A stretch of DNA of 31,754 nucleotides from Alphaproteobacteria bacterium (GTDB lineage: Bacteria; Pseudomonadota; Alphaproteobacteria; Rickettsiales; JADKJE01): positions 1-31,754 of the forward strand of contig JADKJE010000013.1 in assembly GCA_016722515.1 (NCBI GenBank). Direction: 5' to 3'. Positions within the stretch are counted from its first letter, which is position 1. Each line of letters starts with the position of its first letter. Shown piece after piece: positions 22,142-31,219 of this stretch. The translations under genes and the position numbers were made by a program. Under the pieces are notes generated by a model that saw nothing but the letters and a program-made list of their open reading frames with translations, made no database searches and had not been told where the DNA came from.

Positions 22142-23530
22142 CTAGAGAAGCTCCACAAATGAAGCATAGCAAAAGCTAGTTACGAGAAGATCGGCCCTTG
22201 AGTTTGTTACGGTAAGTTTTAGCGCGAGATCTGTTCCTCCATTCTCTGCGTAAGATTCACTTACCTGGTGATCTTCGTTTAGCGAGAATCTTACCATCTG
22301 GGTTGTGAGGGAGTCGGGTATGAGGAGCGCATCTAGTTTTACTTGCTCAGTGCTGCTTGTTACTGCCACCGCGCTAGATAGAGTAGTGCTCCCAAGCTTA
22401 AATTTAAACGTAAAGGTAGTTCCGCCACCGCCAAGTCCGTCTGCTACGTGACCAAATGCCGATACCCTTAAGATTCTTCCCGCAACGAGCGTGTTCGCTG
22501 GGATAGTTATAGAGAGTAAGTCAGTTTCTGTGCTTGAATTCTGAACAGAAACCATGCTCGCGGTTCTACTAATCACCCTAGAATATCCAAGCTCAATATG
22601 AGTGAAGTTAGTTCCGTTGTAGAACGCTGCGTATCTCTGACCGGCAACTACCGTAGCGGCTGGTAAGTCGCCACCAGTTTCAAGTTTGACCGCCGTGGCT
22701 CCAATTCCGTTTGGGTTTAGTGTCATTGCGCCAGTGTTCGTGTACCCAGCTGTATAGTTTATTATCTGACCAGTGGTAAGAGACGCTATTGCTGGGGAAA
22801 GAGTTACGGTCTTGGCATTTGCAGAACCTCCACTTGTACCTCCATAGAAAACGCTACCATTTTGAACAGAGCCAATACCGGACGGGTTTAGTAGTATGTA
22901 CTGCGTCCCGTCATAAATTATGTGGTAGGCACCGCCAATTATAATATCCCCTGGAGCCAGCGCCGTGAGCGCGGTGCCGAATGCTTTCTTAACGTCGGTA
23001 GTGCCGGTGCCGTCCTTATCCACTGTAACGGCTGAGGTGTTTGTAGCGGTGGCCTTAAAGATCCAGTGCTGGCCAATCACTAAACTAGCAACGGTAATGT
23101 CCGATGTTAAAACAATCGCATTAGCTGTCCCGGTGACATTCTCAATAAACTGAGGGGCTCCGTTTTGAAGCTGGAGGTAGTTGACTGCGCTCGTAGTTGC
23201 GGTGGCAGCCCCAACATTTGTGAGCTCACTTCCGGCATAGTCAACCGCAGCGGAGGCGCTCCCGAAAGTTAAGTTATCATAGTCATAAACATTTACATTG
23301 TTTTCGTCGTTAATAACAATTCTGTAAGTGCCCTGACCGTAGAGCTGTACGCAGCCAAATGCGTTTAGTGTAAACTCATTAATGGCGCTGCTTCCGTCTG
23401 AGTTCTCATATAAATCTTTTGGTGTTGTTGTCCCAGCTTCATACGCATAGCAAAGCCCGCCCGATAGTGGGTTTCCGCTTGAATCCACTACGCCAGCTAA
23501 TAAAAATTCAATCGCAGCGTAAGTTGCCAT
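22142..23530 (-). CDS. tail fibre protein
   Basis: A 462-aa protein starting in a TAATG overlap with the gp4-like gene. The N-terminus (SSGNPLSGGLCYAYEAGTTT, PKDLYENSDGSSAINEFTLN, YGQGTYRIVINDENN) is the virion-anchoring domain common to podovirus fibres and tailspikes. The middle has two copies of a 'GQ...Ka.at.tsa.tv..dG.g...v......L..gdi..G..y...YdGt.fiL' module (about 160-225 and 250-320). The C-terminal ~140 residues (TETDLLSITIPANTLVAGRI and on) resemble a fibre-tip jelly roll. Host recognition is the expected role. Confidence 0.8.
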   Translation of the reverse strand: MATYAAIEFLLAGVVDSSGNPLSGGLCYAYEAGTTTPKDLYENSDGSSAINEFTLNAFGCVQLYGQGTYRIVINDENNVNVYDYDNLTFGSASAAVDYAGSELTNVGAATATTSAVNYLQLQNGAPQFIENVTGTANAIVLTSDITVASLVIGQHWIFKATATNTSAVTVDKDGTGTTDVKKAFGTALTALAPGDIIIGGAYHIIYDGTQYILLNPSGIGSVQNGSVFYGGTSGGSANAKTVTLSPAIASLTTGQIINYTAGYTNTGAMTLNPNGIGATAVKLETGGDLPAATVVAGQRYAAFYNGTNFTHIELGYSRVISRTASMVSVQNSSTETDLLSITIPANTLVAGRILRVSAFGHVADGLGGGGTTFTFKFKLGSTTLSSAVAVTSSTEQVKLDALLIPDSLTTQMVRFSLNEDHQVSESYAENGGTDLALKLTVTNSRADLLVTSFCYASFVELL

Positions 23531-24288
23531 TATTTAGATCTCCCAAACAGACTCTCCACCTCATTTGTGGTTTCTGGTGTTACGTCTGATAATTTTGCTT
23601 CTCGAAATAGCTGGGCGGCTTTAGATGCTACAAACTCCCGCTCATTCATTGGCCCTGGGTATTTATCAAATAAATCTTCAGCTAGTCCGTAGGTGAGAGC
23701 TCGCTGAAACCTAGCCGGGACATTCCCGTATCCATCAGCGGTATCAAAGTCCTTAAGGGGAAATAGACATAGGACATTTATTTCGTAGTCGCTCCCTCCA
23801 TTGTCGTCAGGAGTTGGCCAGAGATAAAATCCAGAATGCTTTTCTGCGAGAAGAGAGCTATCGCTTAAATCCCAGCTTGGCTGATACGCAATAAACATCG
23901 GTCTTCCAGTCTGGGGCTTATTGGATATATCGAGGTAGTGGCTGTAGGAAATAACCTCTAGCGGGACTTCTGTTTCTATCGAGTCAACCACCACAGAGGC
24001 CTTATCGAGCCCAATAGCCTGACTTAGATCTAGCCCAGCCAGCCCATTGGCGTTGGTGTAGTGAGGCTGATTGTTAGATGTGGTAAAGCTACTTTTCGCG
24101 AAGCTCCAGAGGAATATGTGCTTATTGCTCCAGCTTTTTACTAGCTTTTGAAGTGTTGTCACCCCTTGCTGAAGCTGCGCTGCTGTTAAGTTCTGCCCAG
24201 CCCGCTTAACGCCAACAATCTCAAACGCATCGGCGATTATCTCGTTACGAGTTGCAAGATAATCAAAGTCACTAGCTGCCCATGCCAT
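23530..24288 (-). CDS. P22 gp4-like tail accessory/head-completion protein
   Basis: The start is the ATG at 24288 with GGAG upstream; a longer TTG opening is less likely. The product is 252 aa. Helices with DYLATRNEIIADAFEIVGVK and LTAAQLQQGVTTLQKLVKSW are the signature of the gp4-like family, in which an 'R.eIi..A...iGv...g..ls' helix precedes 'L..lv..W'. QLFREAKLSDVTPETTNEVE lies near the end. The protein attaches under the portal and extends the tail tube while holding DNA in. It lies just downstream of a hairpin and upstream of the fibre. Confidence 0.8.
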   Translation of the reverse strand: MAWAASDFDYLATRNEIIADAFEIVGVKRAGQNLTAAQLQQGVTTLQKLVKSWSNKHIFLWSFAKSSFTTSNNQPHYTNANGLAGLDLSQAIGLDKASVVVDSIETEVPLEVISYSHYLDISNKPQTGRPMFIAYQPSWDLSDSSLLAEKHSGFYLWPTPDDNGGSDYEINVLCLFPLKDFDTADGYGNVPARFQRALTYGLAEDLFDKYPGPMNEREFVASKAAQLFREAKLSDVTPETTNEVESLFGRSK

Positions 24289-24306
24289 TTGTTGTGCTCC
24301 GAACAA

Positions 24307-24328
24307 GGGGCGCTCTTTCGAGCGCCCC
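24307..24328 (-). terminator. strong hairpin between decoration and gp4-like genes
   Basis: Perfect 9-bp arms (GGGGCGCTC/GAGCGCCCC) close a 4-base loop; on the minus-strand transcript the loop reads GAAA, a stable GNRA tetraloop. It is followed by UUGUUC, so the U-tract is weak. It could attenuate transcription or protect the upstream 3' end rather than end it fully. Confidence 0.6.
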
Positions 24329-24336
24329 TCTCTATT

Positions 24337-24810
24337 TTACTGCTGCGGCGTTACGCGAACAGAGAGACGAATCTTTCCAGTAGTTGCCTGACCAGCGGTT
24401 CCGGCAGTTGTTACCTTAAAGTCAATCGTGTCGTCTGAGGTGTATGCGTAAAGGTGCCCAGTGTGAGCATTTAGCGCCTGAACACCAGAGGCTGACGATC
24501 TACCAATGGTCGATCCAGTGATAAACCTATCATCATCGGAGCCGTCTCCAACAGCGGTCACAATGACGCCGTTACTTTCAAGCGCATCTACTGAAAGAAT
24601 CATAGCGACAACAACTGTCCCCGCTGAAACTTTCACCATTTGCACTACGTCATTAATAATGAACGCAGTGCCACCGGCTCCACCGCCACCATTTGCTGCG
24701 GTTGCTACTGCTGCTGCAATATCAAATTCGCAATAAATAGTGTCGTCATGAAGATCCAATCGTGGCTGAGTTCCATTCCCAGCCTTGGTTGATACATAAG
24801 TCGTTGCCAT
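24337..24810 (-). CDS. capsid decoration-like protein
   Basis: The product is 157 aa, with GGAGAC before the ATG. It is Ala/Gly/Val/Thr-rich and strand-like throughout: YVSTKAGNGTQPRLDLHDDT, AFIINDVVQMVKVSAGTVVV and a stop after LSVRVTPQQ. It lies directly behind the major capsid gene and between two hairpins. That is the usual place for a head decoration or capsid-stabilising protein made in high amounts. No sequence family is named with certainty, so the call is by context and composition. Confidence 0.65.
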   Translation of the reverse strand: MATTYVSTKAGNGTQPRLDLHDDTIYCEFDIAAAVATAANGGGGAGGTAFIINDVVQMVKVSAGTVVVAMILSVDALESNGVIVTAVGDGSDDDRFITGSTIGRSSASGVQALNAHTGHLYAYTSDDTIDFKVTTAGTAGQATTGKIRLSVRVTPQQ

Positions 24811-24835
24811 AACAAGTCTCCAAGAAAAATTATAT

Positions 24836-24852
24836 GGGGGCTATTCGCCCCC
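24836..24852 (-). terminator. hairpin after major capsid gene
   Basis: On the minus strand GGGGGC pairs with GCCCCC across a 5-base loop. It begins 8 bases after the capsid stop and is followed by AUAUAAUUUUUC, a fair U-tract. This is a rho-independent terminator or partial attenuator between capsid and decoration genes. Confidence 0.65.
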
Positions 24853-24859
24853 TGTTAAA

Positions 24860-25891
24860 TTACAGTCCAGTTACGTTGGTGGCAGCCAAGCATACGCCGA
24901 CAACACCATAATCCTTGCTGTTGAATTTTGGCTTTCCGGCTTTTGCGGTCATGTTCCATGCCCAGCCAGTCTCTTCCTCGTAATCGAAAGTATCCTGGAC
25001 TGTTTTTGGTCGCTGACCCCATGCCCAAACAAGAGCCTGAGCTCCCATGAACGCGCAGAACGCGCCAGTTACCGAAGCGCCACCGCCGTCAGTGAACAAG
25101 CTGATACGCTCAGTCTCATGGATAACAACATCATCCCAGATTGCTACGGCACCTCTGAATAACGGATTGTCTTTGCTACGCTCTCTGGCATCCTTCATGG
25201 CTGACTGGAATGTCGAGTCAGTTCTTAAGTCGTACATAACAGCCGGTGGTACGAGGAGGATATACAAGTCTCCACCTTCGATTCTCACTGGACGAATTCT
25301 GTACGTTGATCCTGCTCCACCAGTTTTTGCCCAAGCGCGAAGCACCGAAATAAAATTCGGAGTCAATCGGCTATTGGCTGCGGTTAGTGCAGTTTTAGCG
25401 GTTGCTGCGGTTGCTGTTCCAGCTGGAGCACCGGCAACGCCGTCGCGATAAAGAATCTTCGTGAATGATGCTAGCAATGCTGCAATATGGAGCTTGTCAA
25501 TTTTCTCCGCGCCCCAGATTTTGAGCTTTTCACGAGATACGTCAGGAATAGAGAACATTGCTCTCTGTTCATCAAGCTGACCCTTGCTGCGTGTGCCGTG
25601 TCGGTATCTCTCAAGAAGAATTGAATAGTCGTAGCTGATTAATCCTTCTTCGTTTCCTTCAAGCACCTGGCCTGAAGTAACGCCATCACCAGTAAAATTG
25701 CTGACGATGCCGAAAGTTACCTGATCGCCCTTCTCTTTAGTAAGGTTAGTATCAACCATCACAGGGCTATTTGAGCCCTCTGACATAAAACGCGAGACGA
25801 AATAACTGTCGATCTCTACGTCGCGAAATAGCTTTTCTTCCCACAGCTTCTTCGTGAGAGCGTTGGAAGTTGAAAATGTAGTCTTTGCCAT
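24860..25891 (-). CDS. major capsid protein, N4-gp56/DUF4043 type
   Basis: The product is 343 aa. The family hallmarks appear in order: KLWEEKLFRDVEIDSYFVSR, LTKEKGDQVTFGIVSNFTGD, GQVLEGNEEGLISYDYSILL, then RYRHGTRSKGQLDEQRA and REKLKIWGAEKIDKL. Later come SVLRAWAKTGG and a C-terminal GWAWNMTAKAGKPKFNSKDY. The 'dLtK..GD.vtf.....l.G.gv....LeGnEe.L' run is diagnostic for the HK97-fold capsid family exemplified by phage N4 gp56. Its RBS (AAGGGA) lies in one arm of an inverted repeat. Scaffold lies upstream and decoration downstream, with a hairpin after the stop. Confidence 0.85.
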   Translation of the reverse strand: MAKTTFSTSNALTKKLWEEKLFRDVEIDSYFVSRFMSEGSNSPVMVDTNLTKEKGDQVTFGIVSNFTGDGVTSGQVLEGNEEGLISYDYSILLERYRHGTRSKGQLDEQRAMFSIPDVSREKLKIWGAEKIDKLHIAALLASFTKILYRDGVAGAPAGTATAATAKTALTAANSRLTPNFISVLRAWAKTGGAGSTYRIRPVRIEGGDLYILLVPPAVMYDLRTDSTFQSAMKDARERSKDNPLFRGAVAIWDDVVIHETERISLFTDGGGASVTGAFCAFMGAQALVWAWGQRPKTVQDTFDYEEETGWAWNMTAKAGKPKFNSKDYGVVGVCLAATNVTGL

Positions 25892-25895
25892 AAAA

Positions 25896-25923
25896 GTTCC
25901 CTTAAAAATTAATTCAAAGGAAC
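25896..25923 (-). promoter_or_regulatory. inverted repeat over capsid ribosome-binding site
   Basis: On the minus strand GTTCCTTT (25923-25916) can pair with AAGGGAAC (25903-25896), with one G-U pair, across a 12-base A/T-rich loop. The second arm is the Shine-Dalgarno (AAGGGA) four bases before the capsid ATG. Pairing would hide the RBS, so this may tune capsid translation. It could be coincidental. Confidence 0.4.
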
Positions 25924-25942
25924 CCTTTGTTCAGACCCGTAG

Positions 25943-26959
25943 CTAGTGGCGCATGGCCTGTTTTAAGGCTAGGTCCAACTCGGCGTTTGTCATCCGGGTA
26001 GGATCTAAGTCTCTAACAGTTTTTGGACTCGCTGACTGACTGGCGGTAAGTGGTGCTGGGCGGTTTAAGTTGCGTTGCACCTGAGCCATTACCTGAGCGG
26101 GCTTTTTCTGGGCCTTCTCAAGTTCAGCTTTTAAGTGCAGAACATACTTAGCAAGGGTGCGGCGATCTGTATCAGCGGTGGCGAATTCTTTCCTATCCTC
26201 CGCTCTTTTGCCCATCTGCACTAATGCCTCTGGGGTTGTCCACTCCCAGGGGTTAGCCTTAAATGCAGCAATATACTGCTCATCAACGCCATCGGCCTTT
26301 AATACCTCAGCCATATCATCAAGGCTTACTTTTTCAGTGTCGACGTTCTTAACAAAAAACGTCTGTGCTTCCACGATATGCTGAGCCCTTGAGCCCTTGC
26401 CCTTAATGCCTTCAAGTTCAGTGTCAATCTGCTCCAGTGTTTTCTGATCTTTACTTGCCTGAAGCGGATTCTCCCTAAACTTTTCTTCCAGTCCGTTTTC
26501 GAGTTGCATCTTAAGAGTTTGCAGTTCGGTGGTCCTTGCGGCTAACTGCTGTCTTAGTGCTCCCAACTCTGTGCTACGACGCTGAATAAAGAGTTCCTTT
26601 TGGTCCCTCTGTTCTTTGAGTCGTTGGTTTTCAGCCTGGATAGCCTGGATTTCTTCCGGGGTCTTTGCCGCTGAGGGTGCTGCCGTGGCAGTTTCAGTTG
26701 CAGGAACCGGCTTCGAGGTATCCGCTTTTGCTGCTGGTGCAGCCTGAGTAACTTCTGGCTTATCCGTAGCGGGGGCCTCTTCAGTCGGGGCGGCCTCGGC
26801 CTCCCCCGATTCCTGCGCTACAGCATTCTTCAGTGCCGCATCAAGACTTTCAATATCAGCTTCATGAACATCAACTAGCCCGTCATCAGGTAAATCCTGA
26901 GTATTCGGCTGGTCCAATACTACTGTTTCAGTCTCGGTTGCATCTGGTTTCCGTTCCAT
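25943..26959 (-). CDS. scaffolding protein
   Basis: The start is the ATG at 26959, after AGGAGAG; the longer opening uses TTG. The product is 338 aa. It has an acidic N-terminus (LPDDGLVDVHEADIESLDAA), an Ala/Pro/Thr-rich linker and a long coiled coil (IQAIQAENQRLKEQRDQKEL, TELGALRQQLAARTTELQTL). A conserved-looking middle (WEWTTPEALVQMGKRAEDRK) and a short basic C-terminal helix (TNAELDLALKQAMRH) follow. Acidic and coiled-coil composition with a basic tail, between portal and capsid genes, is the standard picture of a scaffold. Sequence similarity to a named family is not required and not claimed. Confidence 0.8.
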   Translation of the reverse strand: MERKPDATETETVVLDQPNTQDLPDDGLVDVHEADIESLDAALKNAVAQESGEAEAAPTEEAPATDKPEVTQAAPAAKADTSKPVPATETATAAPSAAKTPEEIQAIQAENQRLKEQRDQKELFIQRRSTELGALRQQLAARTTELQTLKMQLENGLEEKFRENPLQASKDQKTLEQIDTELEGIKGKGSRAQHIVEAQTFFVKNVDTEKVSLDDMAEVLKADGVDEQYIAAFKANPWEWTTPEALVQMGKRAEDRKEFATADTDRRTLAKYVLHLKAELEKAQKKPAQVMAQVQRNLNRPAPLTASQSASPKTVRDLDPTRMTNAELDLALKQAMRH

Positions 26960-26969
26960 TACTCTCCTA

Positions 26970-29350
26970 TTATCCCGCAAGGCTACTGGCTAGATTGTCA
27001 GCATACGTGGTGTCCGGGATATCTGTATTATTATTGGCCGTATTCGGCGTTTCTTGCAATGGCTGATTAGCGGGCACAAGCCCCATCTGTTGCGCCTCTT
27101 CTGGGCTAACTGTGTATTGACCTTTAGCAAGAAGTGTTTTCTTAATCTCAGTATTGCTAGTTTCTGACTGTGCCTGAGCCTGTTGTTGACTCTGGGCATC
27201 CAGTTGATCCGTAATATCTTTCTTGAGGTCTGCTGGCATATCCAGGAACTTAAATGGTAGCCCTGGCGGCACCTGAGCACCCTTACTCATAAGGTCAAGA
27301 AGCATCTGGGCAATTGCAAGTCTTGTGCTTGGCGCAAACGCAGAGTCGGCAACAATTACGTCATACTCAAGCAAGTCGCTTGTCTCTAGTAGCTCTAAAA
27401 TCTCATCCTGCGAGTATTGGCTATAATCCTGACCAGCTACCTGAAAAGGTGACTTTGCATTCTGAGAGTTTAGCATTCTAAGCATTCTCTCTGGCGTATA
27501 ATACCGCTGAATGAGTACTAAGATTAATATTCCAAGTTTTTGTTTTGCAAATGCAAGATTGTCAAATAAGAATTGATTCCCTGTGAGTCTTCCTTCTTCT
27601 CTTCAGAAATCGCAGCACCAGAAGTATTTGCTCCAGGTTCCTTCACCACAATATTCATTAGGCGCTGTAAATTCGCCTGGTCGAGCTCCATTATCTGAAT
27701 CAGGGCCACAGGGACATCTGCCCCGTTCTCCATTATTGGTTTTCGCTCAAGGTTTGTTAGCTTATGAATGCTTCCAGGCTTACTTCGATTCTTTTTGAAT
27801 TTCTCCTCGCCATTGCTCTCTGCGAACATATCCGGTTCAGTGTAAATCACTGAAGCACCAAGGCGGTTCATTGTGTCCATCATCTGACTACGGCGCTTAT
27901 TTAATTCGCGCTGCGGATCTTTCGCCGCCTCTATAATTCCCCAATACTCGCCTTCTTCTCTGTGCGCGTAGACCGGAACCGTGAAAAAATCATGAATTGG
28001 TAAATCTGCTGGCTCCTCATGCGACAAGATCACAGAGCCACACCATCGAGTCACCGCCATTCTAGTTTTTAGCTGAGAAATCACCTGAAACCCTGGCAAT
28101 GTCCCCGCTAGGGCAATGTCTTCCTCTTTCCAGTCGTAAGCCGTGAGGAAAAATTCTTCCGAGTCATTAAAAACAACAGTAACAGGCACGTATGTTTTTT
28201 TCGTGGTCTGAACGTACCTAAACTGTTTTTTCTGCACATCAACTAGCGGGAACGTGCCGTCAACCGTGTATGGCTGGTCATCTAGCTTCTTAGCGGCACT
28301 ATAATCCATATTAGTGCCGTTAATTTTCGGATCGTTAATGTCTGGGTACTGTCCAGCGTAAGACTTGTAGCTCTCTTCAATCTTGTCAGCCTTTGCGCCG
28401 TGTAGCTGCTTAATTTTCGCAATAGACTGCATCCTGCTGCGTGTTTCATGCTCGCAGTCGGACAAGTCCTCTTTCTCATGCGGCCCATAATGGATGTCGC
28501 TCCAGGGGAACCGCTCCACGAACAATTCCCCTTGAATATTATCCTGGAAGTTCATCCCGACATGAAAATCACCAAAGCCAGTTGTTATCTGATCTTTAAA
28601 TACTTTCGTTTCTTCCCTTGGGAAATAACACTTGTCCAGTACTTTCTTTGTCACGACATTTAGCATGTCAGCAACGCGCTGGTCGCCATTCTCTTGTGGC
28701 AAGTATCGTATGTCGGTACGATTCTCCATCTGGTAGCCAACAAGCGTGTTGAAGTTAGGCGCAATCTCGTTAATCGTTAGCGCCGCCCTATCCTGACCTT
28801 CAAGCTTTCTCTTTACGTCAGCATCCCACTGGTCGCCCTTCACGAACGCCTTAGCCTCTGCGCCCCTTTTCCTGCTGTCAGCCGTTAGCTCAAGCGCCTC
28901 TCTCCAGAGGCTCAGGCACTCATCCAGAATTTCCTTCTCAGGCCTCTTATCCTCTTTTGGCTTTGTCTTATACTCAGTTAGTTCATGATCGTGTACCTCT
29001 GTGCCACTTTGCTGCGCCCCCGGAGCTGGCGTAAGAGGCTGATTCGGCACAACAATCCAGGTTCCAACTGGCTTTCCAGGGTCGCCCGGATTGGCTGGCT
29101 GCCCCTGGTCTGGCACCATCTGGCCTGTCTGCGGGTCTGGCACCATTGCTGGTTGCCCTGTCATTGGGTCAATCTGAGGTGGAATAGCAGGGCTGGGCTC
29201 TACCGGCTCCCTGGCTGGATCGTACATTAGCTCATGCGTATGGCCATCTGGCCCAGGACTACAGGCCCCAACGCCAGTTTCAGAGTTAGTATAGACAATA
29301 TGGTAATGGCCATCTGGCCCTTTGGTGGTGGTTTGGAGCTTCTTTATCAT
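26970..29350 (-). CDS. P22-type portal protein, frameshifted as read
   Basis: Start at the ATG at 29350. The first frame (608 aa) contains FVKGDQWDADVKRKLEGQDR, ALTINEIAPNFNTLVGYQME, NRTDIRYLPQENGDQRVADM and later FVERFPWSDIHYGPHEKEDL, all typical of the P22 gp1-like portal family. It ends at 27524. In the next frame the protein goes on as FDNLAFAKQKLGILILVLIQ, RYYTPERMLRML to a stop at 26970. Adding one T to the TTT near 27564 restores one ~793-aa protein; P22 portal is 725 aa. The N-terminal 125 residues carry an unusual Pro/His-rich extension with paired His motifs. It lies downstream of TerL and upstream of the scaffold. Confidence 0.85.
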
Positions 29351-29413
29351 TTACCAACCAATCCCGTAAGGTCGAGGGGAACTGTAGCCCACTCGCGTAG
29401 CCTTTTTAGCGAC

Positions 29414-29435
29414 GCAAATACTAAGCAAATACTAA
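29414..29435. repeat. 11-bp tandem repeat at TerL stop
   Basis: GCAAATACTAA occurs twice back to back on the plus strand (29414-29424 and 29425-29435), covering the TerL stop codon and the first bases of the 80-base TerL-portal gap. It is probably a slipped-strand duplication with no coding effect. The rest of the gap shows no clear RBS or hairpin. Confidence 0.8.
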
Positions 29436-31219
29436 ACCGCAATCCAGCCGTGCCGCGCTGCTTTCTTTTCCGATTGTCGCCGCTCTGCCCTTTCCCACCT
29501 GTCTTCTTTTGGCTTGCTTTCATCATGGGGGTTAGCACCGAATCTGTATGTCTTTATGATGTCGTACACGTAGCTTAGCATGTCAAGGCCGTCATCGTGC
29601 CAGGCCGGGAACTTCTCCATCTCCATGCCTAGTCTATCACGACTCGCTCTATTAATGGATTCCAGAATGTGAATTTTACCGTTCTTTAGCGGCCAAGACA
29701 ATGCGCTTTCGATTCGGTACTCCTTGGATCTCTTTGCTGGATTTAAAATCTGCAGGTTCCCAATATCCACTGACACATGCCTATTCCTAGCCCTTAAAGC
29801 AGCCGCGATGTGAATCTCAGTGGTGCTCATGCCAACTTTTTCAACGCCAAGCTTCAGAATCCTACCGTTCCTACAGTACATCTCAACCACTGCATTCTGA
29901 GCCGTCACTAAGTCCATCTCGGCTATCTTTAGGTCGAGAATATAAATGTTATTACTCCCGTCTCTGTCCCTATACGGCTCAACCCCAATAACGCCAAGCG
30001 CCCAGGCATCTGCCGCCCTGTCATGCCTCCGGCCCGCATCTCCAGAACCGTCAACAAGCATGAATTTATACAATCGCTCAGGTAGGTCCGAGCGTTTGCA
30101 GAGAATTAAGTGATCTTTATTCAACTTCTCCTGACCTCTTGGCGTTGGGTCGAGTAGTTGCTGGCAAAAGAAAAAGTAAATCTTACCCGCTCTCTTTTTC
30201 GCTAGAGTTTTTTCCGGTAAGAACACCGACGCCCCGCGAAAACTTCCGTCCTCTGTTGCTGTTTTCTTAACTGTCTTAAAAAGTCTCAAGCCAGTAGCCG
30301 GATCGGTCTTCTCCATAATGTGAACAAGCGGGTCATCGTGGCGGTAGAACGTGCCAATCACAGTTGTCTGGCAATCTCTAGTGCCAATGTTGCCAGCCAT
30401 TTCAAAATTGTCTTTAATCTTCTGAATAATTTCTGGAGTCTGGTGGTCATTGGTCACAATGTCGTCAAAAATCATGTCAGTATAGTGATCGCCCGTGGGC
30501 ATACCTTCAATTAGTCCCCAGGAACTAACCGTTGGCTCGTGGTAACTTCCCTTTCTCTTCACTATTAAGCCGCCCTCTGGCGCTTCGGTCCATTTTTCCG
30601 CCTCTTTGTATGGGTCCACATACAAAATGTCCGGGAAGCTGCGAATAAGGAAGTCAGTCTCTAGGAGTTGCTTAATCTGATTCTGAATTTTCACAGCCAA
30701 CGGTCGCACCGCTGAAAAAATTCCAATTCTCTTCTCTGGATTATTGAGAATTTTCTGGCAAGTTCTAGCCACGCTAATAATAGAAGTCTTTAAGTGGTCA
30801 CGCGCCCAGACCTGAAGCGTGTCCTCAGTGGTGTTTTGAATCTCCTTACAGGCCTCAACAATAAATGGATGGTTCGCTAGCGGATTCTTCATTACAAAAT
30901 ACACGAAGAACCACAAGTCTTGCTGAATAACATTACGCCAGAGGTTGATTTCGTTTTCTAATGGAAACTTTTTCCGCTGAATATCGTTGTAGCCATTGAA
31001 GCGGATCGCATCATCCATGAGTCTGTAGTAATCGAACCGATACTTACAGTCGCTCCTCGCTTGCCACTGCATTCCGTTGATAGTTATTACTCGCGGATTT
31101 AGTTTTACATTGAGTGGTGGTTGTTCAAGCGTCGCGTCATAAGACCAGAGATACTGGATGGGCTCGTACTCAGTAACTGGCCAGGTGATTGGTCGTGGTT
31201 TTTTGCGCGGATTATTCAC
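29432..31219 (-). CDS. terminase large subunit
   Basis: A 595-aa protein starting at a GTG in a GTGA overlap with the upstream small gene. The ATPase part has a variant Walker A (VWARDHLKTSI, about 137-147), Walker B with catalytic acids (DMIFDDIV, 248-255) and a coupling motif (VIGTFYRHDD, 287-296). The nuclease part has an RNase H-like first Asp (FMLVDGSGD, Asp390), followed by WALGVIGVEP, and a C-terminal acidic motif (WHDDGLDMLSYVYD). It therefore contains both the packaging motor and headful/site-cutting nuclease. The end is a normal basic tail. It is the first identifiable gene of the packaging and head block. Confidence 0.9.
   Translation of the reverse strand: MNNPRKKPRPITWPVTEYEPIQYLWSYDATLEQPPLNVKLNPRVITINGMQWQARSDCKYRFDYYRLMDDAIRFNGYNDIQRKKFPLENEINLWRNVIQQDLWFFVYFVMKNPLANHPFIVEACKEIQNTTEDTLQVWARDHLKTSIISVARTCQKILNNPEKRIGIFSAVRPLAVKIQNQIKQLLETDFLIRSFPDILYVDPYKEAEKWTEAPEGGLIVKRKGSYHEPTVSSWGLIEGMPTGDHYTDMIFDDIVTNDHQTPEIIQKIKDNFEMAGNIGTRDCQTTVIGTFYRHDDPLVHIMEKTDPATGLRLFKTVKKTATEDGSFRGASVFLPEKTLAKKRAGKIYFFFCQQLLDPTPRGQEKLNKDHLILCKRSDLPERLYKFMLVDGSGDAGRRHDRAADAWALGVIGVEPYRDRDGSNNIYILDLKIAEMDLVTAQNAVVEMYCRNGRILKLGVEKVGMSTTEIHIAAALRARNRHVSVDIGNLQILNPAKRSKEYRIESALSWPLKNGKIHILESINRASRDRLGMEMEKFPAWHDDGLDMLSYVYDIIKTYRFGANPHDESKPKEDRWERAERRQSEKKAARHGWIAV

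Noticed and set aside
29347..29538. 63-aa minus-strand frame overlapping the TerL end and touching the portal start by ATGA
   Set aside because: Most of it lies inside the TerL coding sequence in another frame, it has no clear RBS and its composition is that of a shadow. The ATGA contact with the portal start is noted but not enough.
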